From the NCBI GenBank assembly GCA_910577735.1, contig CAJTOO010000026.1, forward strand, positions 289 through 46,984: DNA of 46,696 nt, written 5' to 3'. The position numbers and the translations under genes were made by a program. Shown here in pieces: positions 16,327 through 24,497 of this stretch. Under the pieces are notes generated by a model. That model worked only from the letters and a program-made list of their open reading frames with translations, ran no database searches and was not told the origin of the DNA. Every line of letters starts with the position of its first letter. Position 1 is the first letter of the stretch. The DNA is from an uncultured Lachnospiraceae bacterium (GTDB lineage: Bacteria > Bacillota > Clostridia > Lachnospirales > Lachnospiraceae).

Positions 16327-18749
16327 TGGAAAAGAAAAAACTGTACATGATTGGAAATTCACATATAGATCCCGTCTGGTTTTGGAACTGGGAGGAAGGC
16401 ATGCAGGAAGTTAAGGCTACCTATGCTTCTGCGCTGGAACGTATGAAGGAGTTTGAGGACTTTAGGTTCACTTCCACTTCCACGGCCTTTTTTGAATGGA
16501 TTGAAGGGATTTTGCCGGAAATGTTTGAGGAAATCAAACAGCGGGTGGCGGAAGGCCGCTGGGAGATTACGGGAGGCTGGTTTATTGAGCCGGACTGTAT
16601 TTTGCCCTGCGGAGAGGCTTTTGTACGGCATGGACTGTATGGGCAGCGTTACTTAAAGAGCCGTTTCGGAAAGATGGCTGAAATCGGTTCTAATGTGGAT
16701 AGTTTCGGGCATAATCCGATCCTGCCCCAGATTCTGAAAAAGAGCGGTATGGATTCTTACGTATTTATGCGGCCCAGACTGGACACCCCTGTGTTCACGT
16801 GGGAAAGCAGCGATGGCAGCCGGGTAAATGCCCTCTGCCTTCCGGCAGAATATACCACTTGGTTTCATGAGCCCACGGTGAAAAATATAGAACTTACGCT
16901 GGAACGGACCAGGGATTATGACAAGATGATCTGCTGTTATGGCGTGGGCAATCACGGCGGCGGGCCTACCATTGAGAACATCAATACGATCCATGAGCTG
17001 CAAGAGTCTCTGGAAGAAGCGGAACTTACTTTTTCGAGTTATGCGGAGTTTTTGGAGGATATCGGCGGAGGAGATTTTCCGGTGCTGACGGGGCCCTTTG
17101 AACGGATCAACCAGGGCTGTTATTCGATTGATTCTCTGTTCAAGCAGAAGATGCGTCAGGCGGAAAGGCGGCTTGTGAAAGCGGATGTTCTGATGGGTAT
17201 AGCCTGCGATATTTGTGGGGACTTTATGAAAGAGACGGGAGAAATGGAGCGTCTCTGGAAGGTGGTTCACTTCAATGAGTTTCATGACACCATGGGCGGC
17301 ACCACCATCAAATCTGCAAGGGACGAGGCTGTTATGCAGATTTCCGGTGTTTGTGCCAGAGCAGGAGAAATCGCGGCGCTGGCAATCCAGCATGTGGTGA
17401 ATACCCAGGATACCAGAGGTGAGGGATTTCCGTTGTTTATATTCCATACGGGCGGCATGCCCTATGAAGATTATGTGGAGGTGGAACTGGAGTGGTTCTG
17501 CCAGAGCCCTCTGAAACTGTTAGATCCTGAGGGCGGGGAGATTCCTTATCAGAGAATTCATACCGACGCCAAGATTCGCCATACTACCTTGGGAGGCAGG
17601 CGGAGGTTTGTGTTCTATGCTTCTATCCCGGCCTGCGGCTTTGCACAGTACAGGGTAGTGAAGGAGGAACCTTCCTTGGAATCCACAGCCCACATGGAGA
17701 TTTTGAATCCCGATGCCTTAAGATTGGAAAATGCATATCTGCTGGCTGAGTTTGATAAGGAAACGGGTATGCTTTCTTCCCTGATTGAAAAAGAGACGGG
17801 ATATCATGCCCTCACAGAGGTGGCTTCCCTGCGTTTGTATTTGGATGAGCGGGATGCCTGGGGACATCTGCAGGACGGAAGATATGAGGATTTGGGGGTG
17901 GACTTCCATCTGGATTCCATAGAAAAGGTGGAAAGCGGAAAGCTTCGGGAAGTGATTCGTGTCCGTCTTTCCTATGAGGACACAAGATTGGAGCAGCTTT
18001 ATTATCTGGGGGAAAAGGAAAGAGAACTGCGGGTGGAGAACAGACTTAGGTTCAACCACGCATGGCATCTGTTGAAATTGGCCTATCCTGTTGGAACAGA
18101 GGCGGTGGAGACACGGGCGGAAGCAGCTTACGGCATGGTTCGCCGTAGGATTTTGGACAATGTGGAGTACAACATGCAGAGATTCCTGGATGTGAGTAAT
18201 GAAGCGGGAAGGGGTCTTGCGATAGCCAATGACGGTAAATACGCTTTCAATATGGAAGAAGGGCGAGTGCAGATTACGGCGGTGAGAAGCGCCATCTACG
18301 CCCAGGGTAACAGCCCTGACTGGTGGAATGAACAGGAAACCTATGAATATACGGATATTGGAACCCAGACCTTCTGGCTGGTGCTGAAGCCTCATGGAGA
18401 TGCCTTGCCGGAAAGGGAATTGCATCGCATTGCAGATAAGATCAATGGTGCATATGAGTACTTGGGGGATAGTGCCCATGTCTCTTCCGGCAGGGGAAGG
18501 CAGGTGGAGAGCCGGTTTTCTCTGGGAAGGGTTGAAGCGGAAAATGTGTCCTTGGTACTGGTAAAGAAGGCAGAAGACGATGGGGATTTTGTGCTGCGGC
18601 TTTTGGAAACGGAAGGAAAGGATACGGAAACCACACTTATCTTCCGGGAAAAGACATATACCATTTCCATGGGCCATGATGAGATAGCGACCTATAAGAT
18701 CAGCCGGGACGGCAGCAAGATACAAAAGACGAATCTTTTAGAAGTATAA
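16323..18749 (+). CDS. Alpha-mannosidase, glycoside hydrolase family 38 (first copy)
   Basis: An 808-residue cytoplasmic enzyme without signal peptide, expected to release alpha-linked mannose (or a manno-configured sugar) with retention. The GH38 zinc ligands His14 and Asp16 sit in GNSHIDPVW. The nucleophile is Asp126 in NVDSFGHN, also a zinc ligand. The His in NHGGGPT (about 211) and FNEFHDTMGG (about 323) are further conserved features. The catalytic domain covers roughly residues 6-275, then a three-helix middle domain and beta-sandwich C-terminal domains. ATG 16323 lies six bases after GAGAGG and overlaps the ROK stop. A second GH38 at 32029 has the same length and clear similarity, so the locus carries two paralogues probably specialised for different linkages. 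Confidence 0.93.
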   Translation: MMEKKKLYMIGNSHIDPVWFWNWEEGMQEVKATYASALERMKEFEDFRFTSTSTAFFEWIEGILPEMFEEIKQRVAEGRWEITGGWFIEPDCILPCGEAFVRHGLYGQRYLKSRFGKMAEIGSNVDSFGHNPILPQILKKSGMDSYVFMRPRLDTPVFTWESSDGSRVNALCLPAEYTTWFHEPTVKNIELTLERTRDYDKMICCYGVGNHGGGPTIENINTIHELQESLEEAELTFSSYAEFLEDIGGGDFPVLTGPFERINQGCYSIDSLFKQKMRQAERRLVKADVLMGIACDICGDFMKETGEMERLWKVVHFNEFHDTMGGTTIKSARDEAVMQISGVCARAGEIAALAIQHVVNTQDTRGEGFPLFIFHTGGMPYEDYVEVELEWFCQSPLKLLDPEGGEIPYQRIHTDAKIRHTTLGGRRRFVFYASIPACGFAQYRVVKEEPSLESTAHMEILNPDALRLENAYLLAEFDKETGMLSSLIEKETGYHALTEVASLRLYLDERDAWGHLQDGRYEDLGVDFHLDSIEKVESGKLREVIRVRLSYEDTRLEQLYYLGEKERELRVENRLRFNHAWHLLKLAYPVGTEAVETRAEAAYGMVRRRILDNVEYNMQRFLDVSNEAGRGLAIANDGKYAFNMEEGRVQITAVRSAIYAQGNSPDWWNEQETYEYTDIGTQTFWLVLKPHGDALPERELHRIADKINGAYEYLGDSAHVSSGRGRQVESRFSLGRVEAENVSLVLVKKAEDDGDFVLRLLETEGKDTETTLIFREKTYTISMGHDEIATYKISRDGSKIQKTNLLEV

Positions 18750-18802
18750 AGTACAAAGCGCTGTATTGGGGAAGGGTTAACCAGGATACGGAGGAAAGGA
18801 GG

Positions 18803-19420
18803 ATGGAAATGGATCATTTGGCGCGTTTGACGGAACGTTATCCGGCTCTTGTTAAAATGGAAGATGAGATAAAGCGGGCATATGAAATCATAAAAGACAG
18901 CTACGAAAAGGGAGGCAAGCTGCTGGTCTGCGGGAATGGCGGGAGTGCGGCGGACTCTGACCATATCGTGGGGGAACTGATGAAGGGTTTCTATAAACAG
19001 AGGAAACTGCTGGCAGAAGAAAAACGCCGTTTTGGAGAGCAGGGAGAAAAGTTACAAGGAGCTCTGCCGGCCATTGCATTAACCCAGCATGGCGCCCTTT
19101 CTACCGCATTTTTAAATGATGTGGATCCTGAAATGGTGTTTGCCCAACAGGTCTATGGATATGGACGGGAGGGTGATGTGTTTTTGGGATTGAGTACATC
19201 GGGAAATTCTGCGAATGTGATTTCGGCGGCCAAGGTGGCGGCCACAAAGGGAATGAAGGTCATTGCCATGACGGGGAAAGATGGTGGGGCGCTGAAAACA
19301 TGCAGCGATGTGTGCCTGATTGTACCGGCCCAGGTAACGGCGGATGTGCAGGAACTTCATTTGCCGATTTATCATGCGCTATGCGCTATGTTGGAAGATT
19401 ATTTTTTTCCGGGCGAGTGA
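18803..19420 (+). CDS. SIS-domain sugar-phosphate isomerase, GmhA (sedoheptulose-7-phosphate isomerase)-like
   Basis: A 205-residue protein of GmhA length and layout: GNGGS at residues 44-48, STSGNS at 131-136, and MTGKDGG. Residues corresponding to the metal-binding and catalytic set of GmhA are kept: His54 and Glu58 in DHIVGEL, Gln183 and His191 in QELHLPIYH with the same spacing as E. coli GmhA. An insertion at residues 66-88 is unusual. GmhA interconverts sedoheptulose 7-phosphate and D-glycero-D-manno-heptose 7-phosphate; with a kinase and mannosidase beside it, a ketose-aldose isomerase for a manno-configured sugar phosphate is likely, though the substrate is inferred. Two starts (18803, 18809) are possible: GGAGGAAAGGAGG fits either. 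Confidence 0.8.
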   Translation: MEMDHLARLTERYPALVKMEDEIKRAYEIIKDSYEKGGKLLVCGNGGSAADSDHIVGELMKGFYKQRKLLAEEKRRFGEQGEKLQGALPAIALTQHGALSTAFLNDVDPEMVFAQQVYGYGREGDVFLGLSTSGNSANVISAAKVAATKGMKVIAMTGKDGGALKTCSDVCLIVPAQVTADVQELHLPIYHALCAMLEDYFFPGE

Positions 19421-19566
19421 AGAAGCGGTGTGCGGCAGGAGTCTGATGCCGGCATTGGGAATGTTACCAGAATGAAAGAGCGGGCTTTGTGTCATGACTG
19501 CATTCGTGCTGCCCCTGGCGCGGAAATGGGATTTCTTAACTGGGGTGGTTTGTTGTGGAAAAAATA

Positions 19567-19731
19567 ATTAAACTTAATATAATATAAATACGAATCGCAT
19601 AAGGGCGGAGGACTCGTGAAAAGCAACGAACTATGCAAAGGATATACTAAATAGCCAAATATATATATTGTTAACAAAATATATTGGTCAAAATTATGCA
19701 AAATAATGAAAAATGATTTATTAAACTTAAT
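19567..19731. promoter_or_regulatory. Duplicated palindromic operator candidate before the importer operon
   Basis: The perfect inverted repeat ATTAA-AC-TTAAT occurs twice, at 19567-19578 and 19720-19731, the second about 15 bases before the -35 box. The surroundings are AT-rich. A ROK-type repressor is encoded downstream at 23255 and is the obvious candidate binder. Confidence 0.5.
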
Positions 19732-19745
19732 TTCATTAAACAAGG

Positions 19746-19774
19746 TTGACAAGGATAATATCACAGTATATACT
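19746..19774 (+). promoter_or_regulatory. Promoter of the sugar importer operon
   Basis: Near-consensus: TTGACA (19746-19751), exactly 17 bp, TATACT (19769-19774). Transcription would start near 19781, giving a leader of about 66 bases to the lipoprotein gene. This also argues against the earlier in-frame ATG at 19706 as start. Confidence 0.8.
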
Positions 19775-19846
19775 GAAAATGCAAATGACATAGAAAAGCG
19801 ATTTGCAAAAGGAATTAAACAAAATTTAATACGGGAGGAAAGAGAC

Positions 19847-21235
19847 ATGAAAGCAAAGAAATTAATCGGATTGATGCTGGCCACAGCTCTTAGCGTTACA
19901 AGCCTTGCAGGCTGTGGAAACACAGGTTCTGCAGATACAGCGGACAAGGCTGACAGCGGAAAGACAGAAGCGAGCACAACTGAGACCACTGAGGCAGCAG
20001 GGAATGAGAGCGCTGCAGCAGAAGAGACGGCTTCTGGTGAAAGAGTCAAACTTGAGGTTTGGGACTGGTGGGGAGATGGCCAGTATAAGCATGTTATCGA
20101 ACAGCTTTGCCAGAACTTCAACGAATCTCAGGATAAATACGAAGTCGTGCATGTTAATTACCCTTGGGGTGATGTGTGGACCAAGGCTCTTGCAGCAACA
20201 GCTGCAGGCAACCCGCCTGATATTATCATTCAGGATATCCGTACCGTAACCCATAGAGGTCAGGCGAACCAGGCAACTGATCTTACCGATCTGATTGCAC
20301 AGGAAGGTGAGGGCTTTACAGATCAGTTTTATCCGCAGCTTATGGATGCCATGATTTATGATGGCAGGACATACGGACTTCCTTATGTGACAGACACCAG
20401 AATCCTTTACTATGATAAGGACGCTTTTGCAGAGGCAGGCTTGGATCCGGAAGCGCCTCCGCAGACCTGGGCTGAGTTGGTGGAATATGCCAGAAAGCTG
20501 GATGTGAAGAATGACGACGGTTCTTATGACCGCCTCGGCTTCTATCCCGGCACCCTTGAGTGGAACGCATGGGCATTCAGTGCAGACGGTAAGGATTATA
20601 CGGATGCAGAAGGCAATGTTACCGTAAACACACCTGAAAAAGTGAAATTGTTTGAAAACATTTATACTGACTTCTATGAGTATTATGGCAAGAAGGAATT
20701 GGACAGCTTTACTGCAGAATTTGGCAGTGGTATGACAAATCCCTTCGTAGCCGGCAAGGTTGCAATGTGGGTCAACACACCTACTGAGTTTACTAAGGTT
20801 CGTGACTTTGCGCCGGACAAGAATTATGGTGTTGCCCTGATGCCTGCTTTGGAAGAAGGCGGTGAGCATTATTCATGGGGCGGCGGCTTCTCAGTGGAAA
20901 TTCCTTACGGCGCAAAGGACGTAGCGGGTTCGTGGGAGTTCGTAAAGTTCATCACCAGCAAAGAGTCACAGGTTTACTGGGCATCTCAGGTATATGATAC
21001 CGTTGCTAATATTGAAGCGTCTCAGGATCCTTCCCTGATGGAGATACCTGTATTCAAGGCAGCTTTGGAGGCAATGCCTACAACGGTGGTTACCCTTGAC
21101 AGACTGACAGCGCCTGGTGCATCTGATATCGTGCTTCCATATCTGGATGAAATCATTCTTGGCAACAAGACTCCGAAGGAAGCTTTGGATGAGGCACAGG
21201 CTCAGGTAGAACAGCTTGTGAATGACAATAAATAA
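19847..21235 (+). CDS. Sugar ABC transporter solute-binding lipoprotein
   Basis: A 462-residue family 1 extracellular binding protein. ATG 19847 has GGGAGGAA upstream and begins a lipoprotein signal: basic MKAKK, hydrophobic stretch, and lipobox LAGC with Cys23. A Ser/Thr/Ala/Glu-rich linker (to about residue 70) precedes the binding domain, which starts VKLEVWDWWGDGQYK. Trp-rich spots (DVWTKALA, YSWGGGFSV) suit sugar stacking. An in-frame ATG 47 codons earlier would put charged residues before the signal and lies upstream of the promoter, so it is rejected. The protein captures an oligosaccharide for the two permeases that follow; no ATPase is encoded here, so a shared MsmK/MsmX-type ATPase from elsewhere is expected. 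Confidence 0.92.
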   Translation: MKAKKLIGLMLATALSVTSLAGCGNTGSADTADKADSGKTEASTTETTEAAGNESAAAEETASGERVKLEVWDWWGDGQYKHVIEQLCQNFNESQDKYEVVHVNYPWGDVWTKALAATAAGNPPDIIIQDIRTVTHRGQANQATDLTDLIAQEGEGFTDQFYPQLMDAMIYDGRTYGLPYVTDTRILYYDKDAFAEAGLDPEAPPQTWAELVEYARKLDVKNDDGSYDRLGFYPGTLEWNAWAFSADGKDYTDAEGNVTVNTPEKVKLFENIYTDFYEYYGKKELDSFTAEFGSGMTNPFVAGKVAMWVNTPTEFTKVRDFAPDKNYGVALMPALEEGGEHYSWGGGFSVEIPYGAKDVAGSWEFVKFITSKESQVYWASQVYDTVANIEASQDPSLMEIPVFKAALEAMPTTVVTLDRLTAPGASDIVLPYLDEIILGNKTPKEALDEAQAQVEQLVNDNK

Positions 21236-21259
21236 TTGAGATTTTCAGCCATCCGTACT

Positions 21260-21281
21260 CTGCCGCATTCCTATGCGGCAG
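21260..21281 (+). repeat. Intercistronic hairpin between binding protein and permeases
   Basis: CTGCCGCAT and ATGCGGCAG form a perfect 9-bp stem with a TCCT loop. There is no T run. Such a structure 25 bases after a binding-protein gene commonly stabilises the upstream mRNA so that the lipoprotein is made in excess of the permeases. Confidence 0.6.
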
Positions 21282-21376
21282 AGAGCGGTATGACGGGAGA
21301 AGCTTGGAACGGACATGGACGATGCTTCGGCGTCATTGAAGGGACGGGAGCGGCACTCTGAAAAGGAATGAGAAAT

Positions 21377-22288
21377 ATGAAGCATGGTATGACAAAAAGG
21401 GAAAAGAAAGAAGCGCGTGCAGGGTGGCTGTTTATCAGCCCATGGGTCATCGGATTTATCTGCCTTACAGGAGGACCGCTGCTGTTCTCGCTGTACGCAT
21501 CATTTACAAATTATAACATGACCTCCAGAATGGACTTCGTCGGACTGGAAAATTATGTCAGGATGTTCAGGAAGGATCCGGTGTTTTGGAAGTCTTTAGG
21601 AAATACTCTTTACTATGTACTGCTGGCGGTTCCCAGTTCTTGCGTGTGCGCCATTTTCCTGGCGACGCTGCTGAACCGGAAAGTGAAGGGAACGCCTGTT
21701 TTCAGGATGTTGTTCTATCTGCCCACGGTTCTTTCCGGTGTGGCGGTATACCAACTCTGGATGCAGCTTCTGGCTCCGAAGAGCGGTCTGCTCAACTCAG
21801 CCCTTCGTCTGATTGGGATTGAAGGCCCTTCCTGGCTGTCAGACCCTGCGTGGACTAAGCCATCTCTCGTGATGATGAGGGTGTGGGCCTTGGGAACCAG
21901 TATGCTTTTATATTTATCTTCCATGAATTCCGTTTCAAAGGACTTGTATGAAGCAGCGGATATCGATGGCGCTAACTTTTGGCAGAAGTTCAGAAAGATT
22001 ACGCTGCCGCAGATATCTCCCATTATTTTCTTCGACATTATCACCAACATGACAGGAGCCTTTCAGGTGTTTCAGGAAGCGCTTGTCATGAGCAAGAACG
22101 GAAAGGGGGACCCGGCGGGATCGCTGCTCTTTTACAATCTGCACATTTATGATGAGGCGTTTACCAGATACAATATGGGGTATGCTGCAGCCATGGCATG
22201 GTTCCTGTTGGTGATTGTTATGACAATCACACTGATCAATCTGGTTGCATCAAAATATTGGGTTCATACGGAAGAAGGTGATACTTAA
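21377..22288 (+). CDS. Sugar ABC transporter permease, MalF/UgpA-like
   Basis: A 303-residue inner-membrane protein with six predicted helices, the first in GWLFISPWVIGFICLTGGPL. The EAA loop that docks the ATPase is seen in YEAADIDGANFWQKFRKITL (residues about 195-215). ATG 21377 (MKHGMTKR) is preferred over 21368 because AAAGGA lies ten bases upstream of it and abuts the other. It ends by overlapping the next permease start (TAATG), showing tight coupling. It forms the translocation pore with the second permease. Confidence 0.9.
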   Translation: MKHGMTKREKKEARAGWLFISPWVIGFICLTGGPLLFSLYASFTNYNMTSRMDFVGLENYVRMFRKDPVFWKSLGNTLYYVLLAVPSSCVCAIFLATLLNRKVKGTPVFRMLFYLPTVLSGVAVYQLWMQLLAPKSGLLNSALRLIGIEGPSWLSDPAWTKPSLVMMRVWALGTSMLLYLSSMNSVSKDLYEAADIDGANFWQKFRKITLPQISPIIFFDIITNMTGAFQVFQEALVMSKNGKGDPAGSLLFYNLHIYDEAFTRYNMGYAAAMAWFLLVIVMTITLINLVASKYWVHTEEGDT

Positions 22289-23166
22289 TGAGTGGAGAGG
22301 AACATGTAATAACAAAAGGCGGCCTGGCAAGCAGAAAAAGAAAGAAACAGATAGGGGATATCATCTGCTTTCTCCTTTTGGCGGCGGCATCCCTGACAGT
22401 CATCATGCCTCTGTGGTTTATGATTTCCACCGCTCTTAAGAGCATGGATGAGGTTTTTACTTATCCGATTACCTGGTATCCCCATGACCCCATTTGGAGC
22501 AATTTTAAAGACGCATGGATGAGCGCAGATTTTACAAGATGGTTTGTAAACTCCGTCTTTGTGGCAGGGTTTGCCATTCTGGGCGGTGTGCTCGCCAATT
22601 CGTTAGTGGCTTACGGCTTTGCAAAGATTAAATTTCCGGGGAAAAATATCATGTTTACCGTTATTCTGGCGACCATGATGATTCCGGAGTTTGTGACCAT
22701 GATACCCCAGTATGTGCTGTACGCTAAACTGGGATGGGTAGGCACTTATCTGCCGTTGATCGTTCCGCAGTTTATGGGCTCGGCATATTTCATCTTTATG
22801 CTTCGTCAGTTTTATGCTGGCATTCCCAATTCACTGATAGAATCAGCACAGATGGATGGAGCGTCACACTTTTGTATCTGGAGAAGGATTATGCTTCCCA
22901 TGGCCAAGCCGGCCATTATGACGGTGGTGGTTCTTTCTTTTAACTGGAGTTGGAATGATTTCCTGAAGCCTTTGCTGTATTTGACAGACACGGAAAGCTT
23001 TACGCTGCAGATTGGTCTTAAGATTTTTGTGAGTCAGTCAAATACGCAGTGGAATTACCTGATGGCTGCTTCCTGTATTGTACTTCTGCCTATCATTGTG
23101 GTGTTCATGTGTCTGCAAAAGTATTTTACAGCGGGTATGAATCTGGGAGGAGCAGTAAAAGGCTAA
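22288..23166 (+). CDS. Sugar ABC transporter permease, MalG/UgpE-like
   Basis: A 292-residue integral membrane protein with six helices after a short basic N-terminus. The EAA-type loop is ESAQMDGASHFCIWRRIML, followed by PMAKPAIMTV. The C-terminal GMNLGGAVKG ending is characteristic of carbohydrate-uptake permeases of this class. ATG 22288 shares one base with the preceding stop. It is the last gene of the importer operon; a separate promoter follows for the ROK regulator. Confidence 0.92.
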   Translation: MSGEEHVITKGGLASRKRKKQIGDIICFLLLAAASLTVIMPLWFMISTALKSMDEVFTYPITWYPHDPIWSNFKDAWMSADFTRWFVNSVFVAGFAILGGVLANSLVAYGFAKIKFPGKNIMFTVILATMMIPEFVTMIPQYVLYAKLGWVGTYLPLIVPQFMGSAYFIFMLRQFYAGIPNSLIESAQMDGASHFCIWRRIMLPMAKPAIMTVVVLSFNWSWNDFLKPLLYLTDTESFTLQIGLKIFVSQSNTQWNYLMAASCIVLLPIIVVFMCLQKYFTAGMNLGGAVKG

Positions 23167-23189
23167 ATTTTCAACTTTTTTATCCTTTT

Positions 23190-23234
23190 TTGACAAGATA
23201 TGAAGTATAATGATATAAAATACTTTTATAGTAT
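23190..23234 (+). promoter_or_regulatory. Promoter and candidate autoregulatory operator of the ROK repressor gene
   Basis: TTGACA (23190-23195), 18 bp, TATAAA (23214-23219). Immediately downstream, ATACT-TTTAT-AGTAT (23220-23234) is an inverted repeat covering the expected transcription start, well placed for self-repression. Confidence 0.6.
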
Positions 23235-23254
23235 AAAAAGGAAAAGAGAAAATT

Positions 23255-24475
23255 ATGGCGGAACAAAATAATCAGGTGCAGCTTAAAAACTATAACAGAA
23301 GAACGGTCTTAAACTATATCCGAAAACACAGGACCGCTACAAAGGCAGGGCTTGCTTCCGTGACGGGATTAACTTTCATGGCCATCAAGAAGATTCTGGC
23401 GGAACTGGAAGAATTGAATCTGATCAGGTGCGATCAGATGGAATCCACAGGCATCGGAAGAAAAGCGGTGTCCTATGCCATCAATGAAAATTATCGTTAC
23501 AGTATCGGTATTCATATCAACAAGTTTGTGACCGGCGTCGTCCTTATGAACTTGCAGGGACAGGTGATCGCAAGGGAAAATTATTCCATGGACAAGGACT
23601 TTTCGGGTCAGAATGAATTTGTGGATATGCTGATTCAGGCTGTGGAGCGGGTCATAGAAAGTTCCGGTATCGGCAGGGACAAAATTCTGGGCATTGGTGT
23701 AGGAGCCCCCGGCCCCATAGATTATGAGAGCGGAATTATACTGACACCGCCCAATATGCCCATCTTAAATTATCTTCCTCTGCAGGAAATCCTGGAGGAG
23801 AATACGGGCTTTCCGGTTTTTATCAATAAGGATACCAATGTGATTGCGTTCGGGGAATACTGGTGCGGAGAAGCGAAAGACTGTGATACCCTGGTTTATG
23901 TGGATGTGGATATGGGTATCGGAAGCGGACTCATCATAGACGGTAAGCTGAACATCGGCGCAAATGGCGTTGCAGGAGAATTTGGTCATATTACGGCAGA
24001 TATCAACGGTCCCTTATGTAATTGCGGCAACAAGGGATGTCTGGAAGCGGTGAGCTCCGGCATTGCGGTGCTGAAAACCCTGAGTCAGCAATTGGAGAAG
24101 GAAGAGAAACATCCGCTTTACCATAAGAGGAATGAGCTGGTCATTGAGGATGTGTTTGAAATGGCGAAGAAAAAGGATATGCTCACCATGTCAATCCTGA
24201 ATCAGTCGGCATTTTATCTTGGGGTTTCCATCAGCAATCTGATCAATATTCTGGATCCGGAGATTGTGATCATGGGGGGAATACTGATTCAGAGATATCC
24301 GATGTATTTTGATATCGTAAAGGATGTAGCGGGCCAAAGGAAGGTAAAGGGAGCAAAGGAGAACAGAATGTTGGTCTCTTCCCTCAAAGAAAGTGCAGGT
24401 GTCATAGGAGCCGGAGAAATTGTTGCGGATTACTTTTTTAATCAACGGGTAAATGATGTATTTATGAAAAATTAA
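23255..24475 (+). CDS. ROK family transcriptional repressor (NagC/XylR-like)
   Basis: A 406-residue DNA-binding protein. The N-terminal winged helix (residues about 15-70: TVLNYIRKHRTATKAGLASV, then ESTGIGRKAVSY) is followed by a ROK sugar-binding domain with GVGAPGPID, the Asp in NKDTNVIAFGEYW and the zinc motif C255-N-C257-G-N-K-G-C262-LEA. Members normally release DNA on binding the inducing sugar or its phosphate. Its place between importer and catabolic genes, with palindromes at 19567, 19720 and 23220, marks it as the local regulator. It is distinct from the ROK kinase at 15298, which lacks both helix-turn-helix and zinc motif. GH36-like 24498 follows by 22 bases. Confidence 0.9.
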   Translation: MAEQNNQVQLKNYNRRTVLNYIRKHRTATKAGLASVTGLTFMAIKKILAELEELNLIRCDQMESTGIGRKAVSYAINENYRYSIGIHINKFVTGVVLMNLQGQVIARENYSMDKDFSGQNEFVDMLIQAVERVIESSGIGRDKILGIGVGAPGPIDYESGIILTPPNMPILNYLPLQEILEENTGFPVFINKDTNVIAFGEYWCGEAKDCDTLVYVDVDMGIGSGLIIDGKLNIGANGVAGEFGHITADINGPLCNCGNKGCLEAVSSGIAVLKTLSQQLEKEEKHPLYHKRNELVIEDVFEMAKKKDMLTMSILNQSAFYLGVSISNLINILDPEIVIMGGILIQRYPMYFDIVKDVAGQRKVKGAKENRMLVSSLKESAGVIGAGEIVADYFFNQRVNDVFMKN

Positions 24476-24497
24476 ATCATGAGAGAAAGGCATTGTT

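Noticed and set aside
17718..18725. Long minus-strand open frame of 335 codons opposite the first GH38
   Set aside because: Lies wholly antisense to a gene with clear GH38 motifs, has no ribosome site and no recognisable domain; it is a shadow of codon bias.
19706..19846. N-terminal extension of the solute-binding protein by 47 residues
   Set aside because: It would bury the lipoprotein signal, and the ATG lies upstream of a near-consensus promoter; ATG 19847 has the ribosome site.
19862..20869. 335-codon minus-strand frame opposite the binding-protein gene
   Set aside because: Antisense to a well-supported lipoprotein; His/Cys/Arg-rich composition typical of shadow frames.
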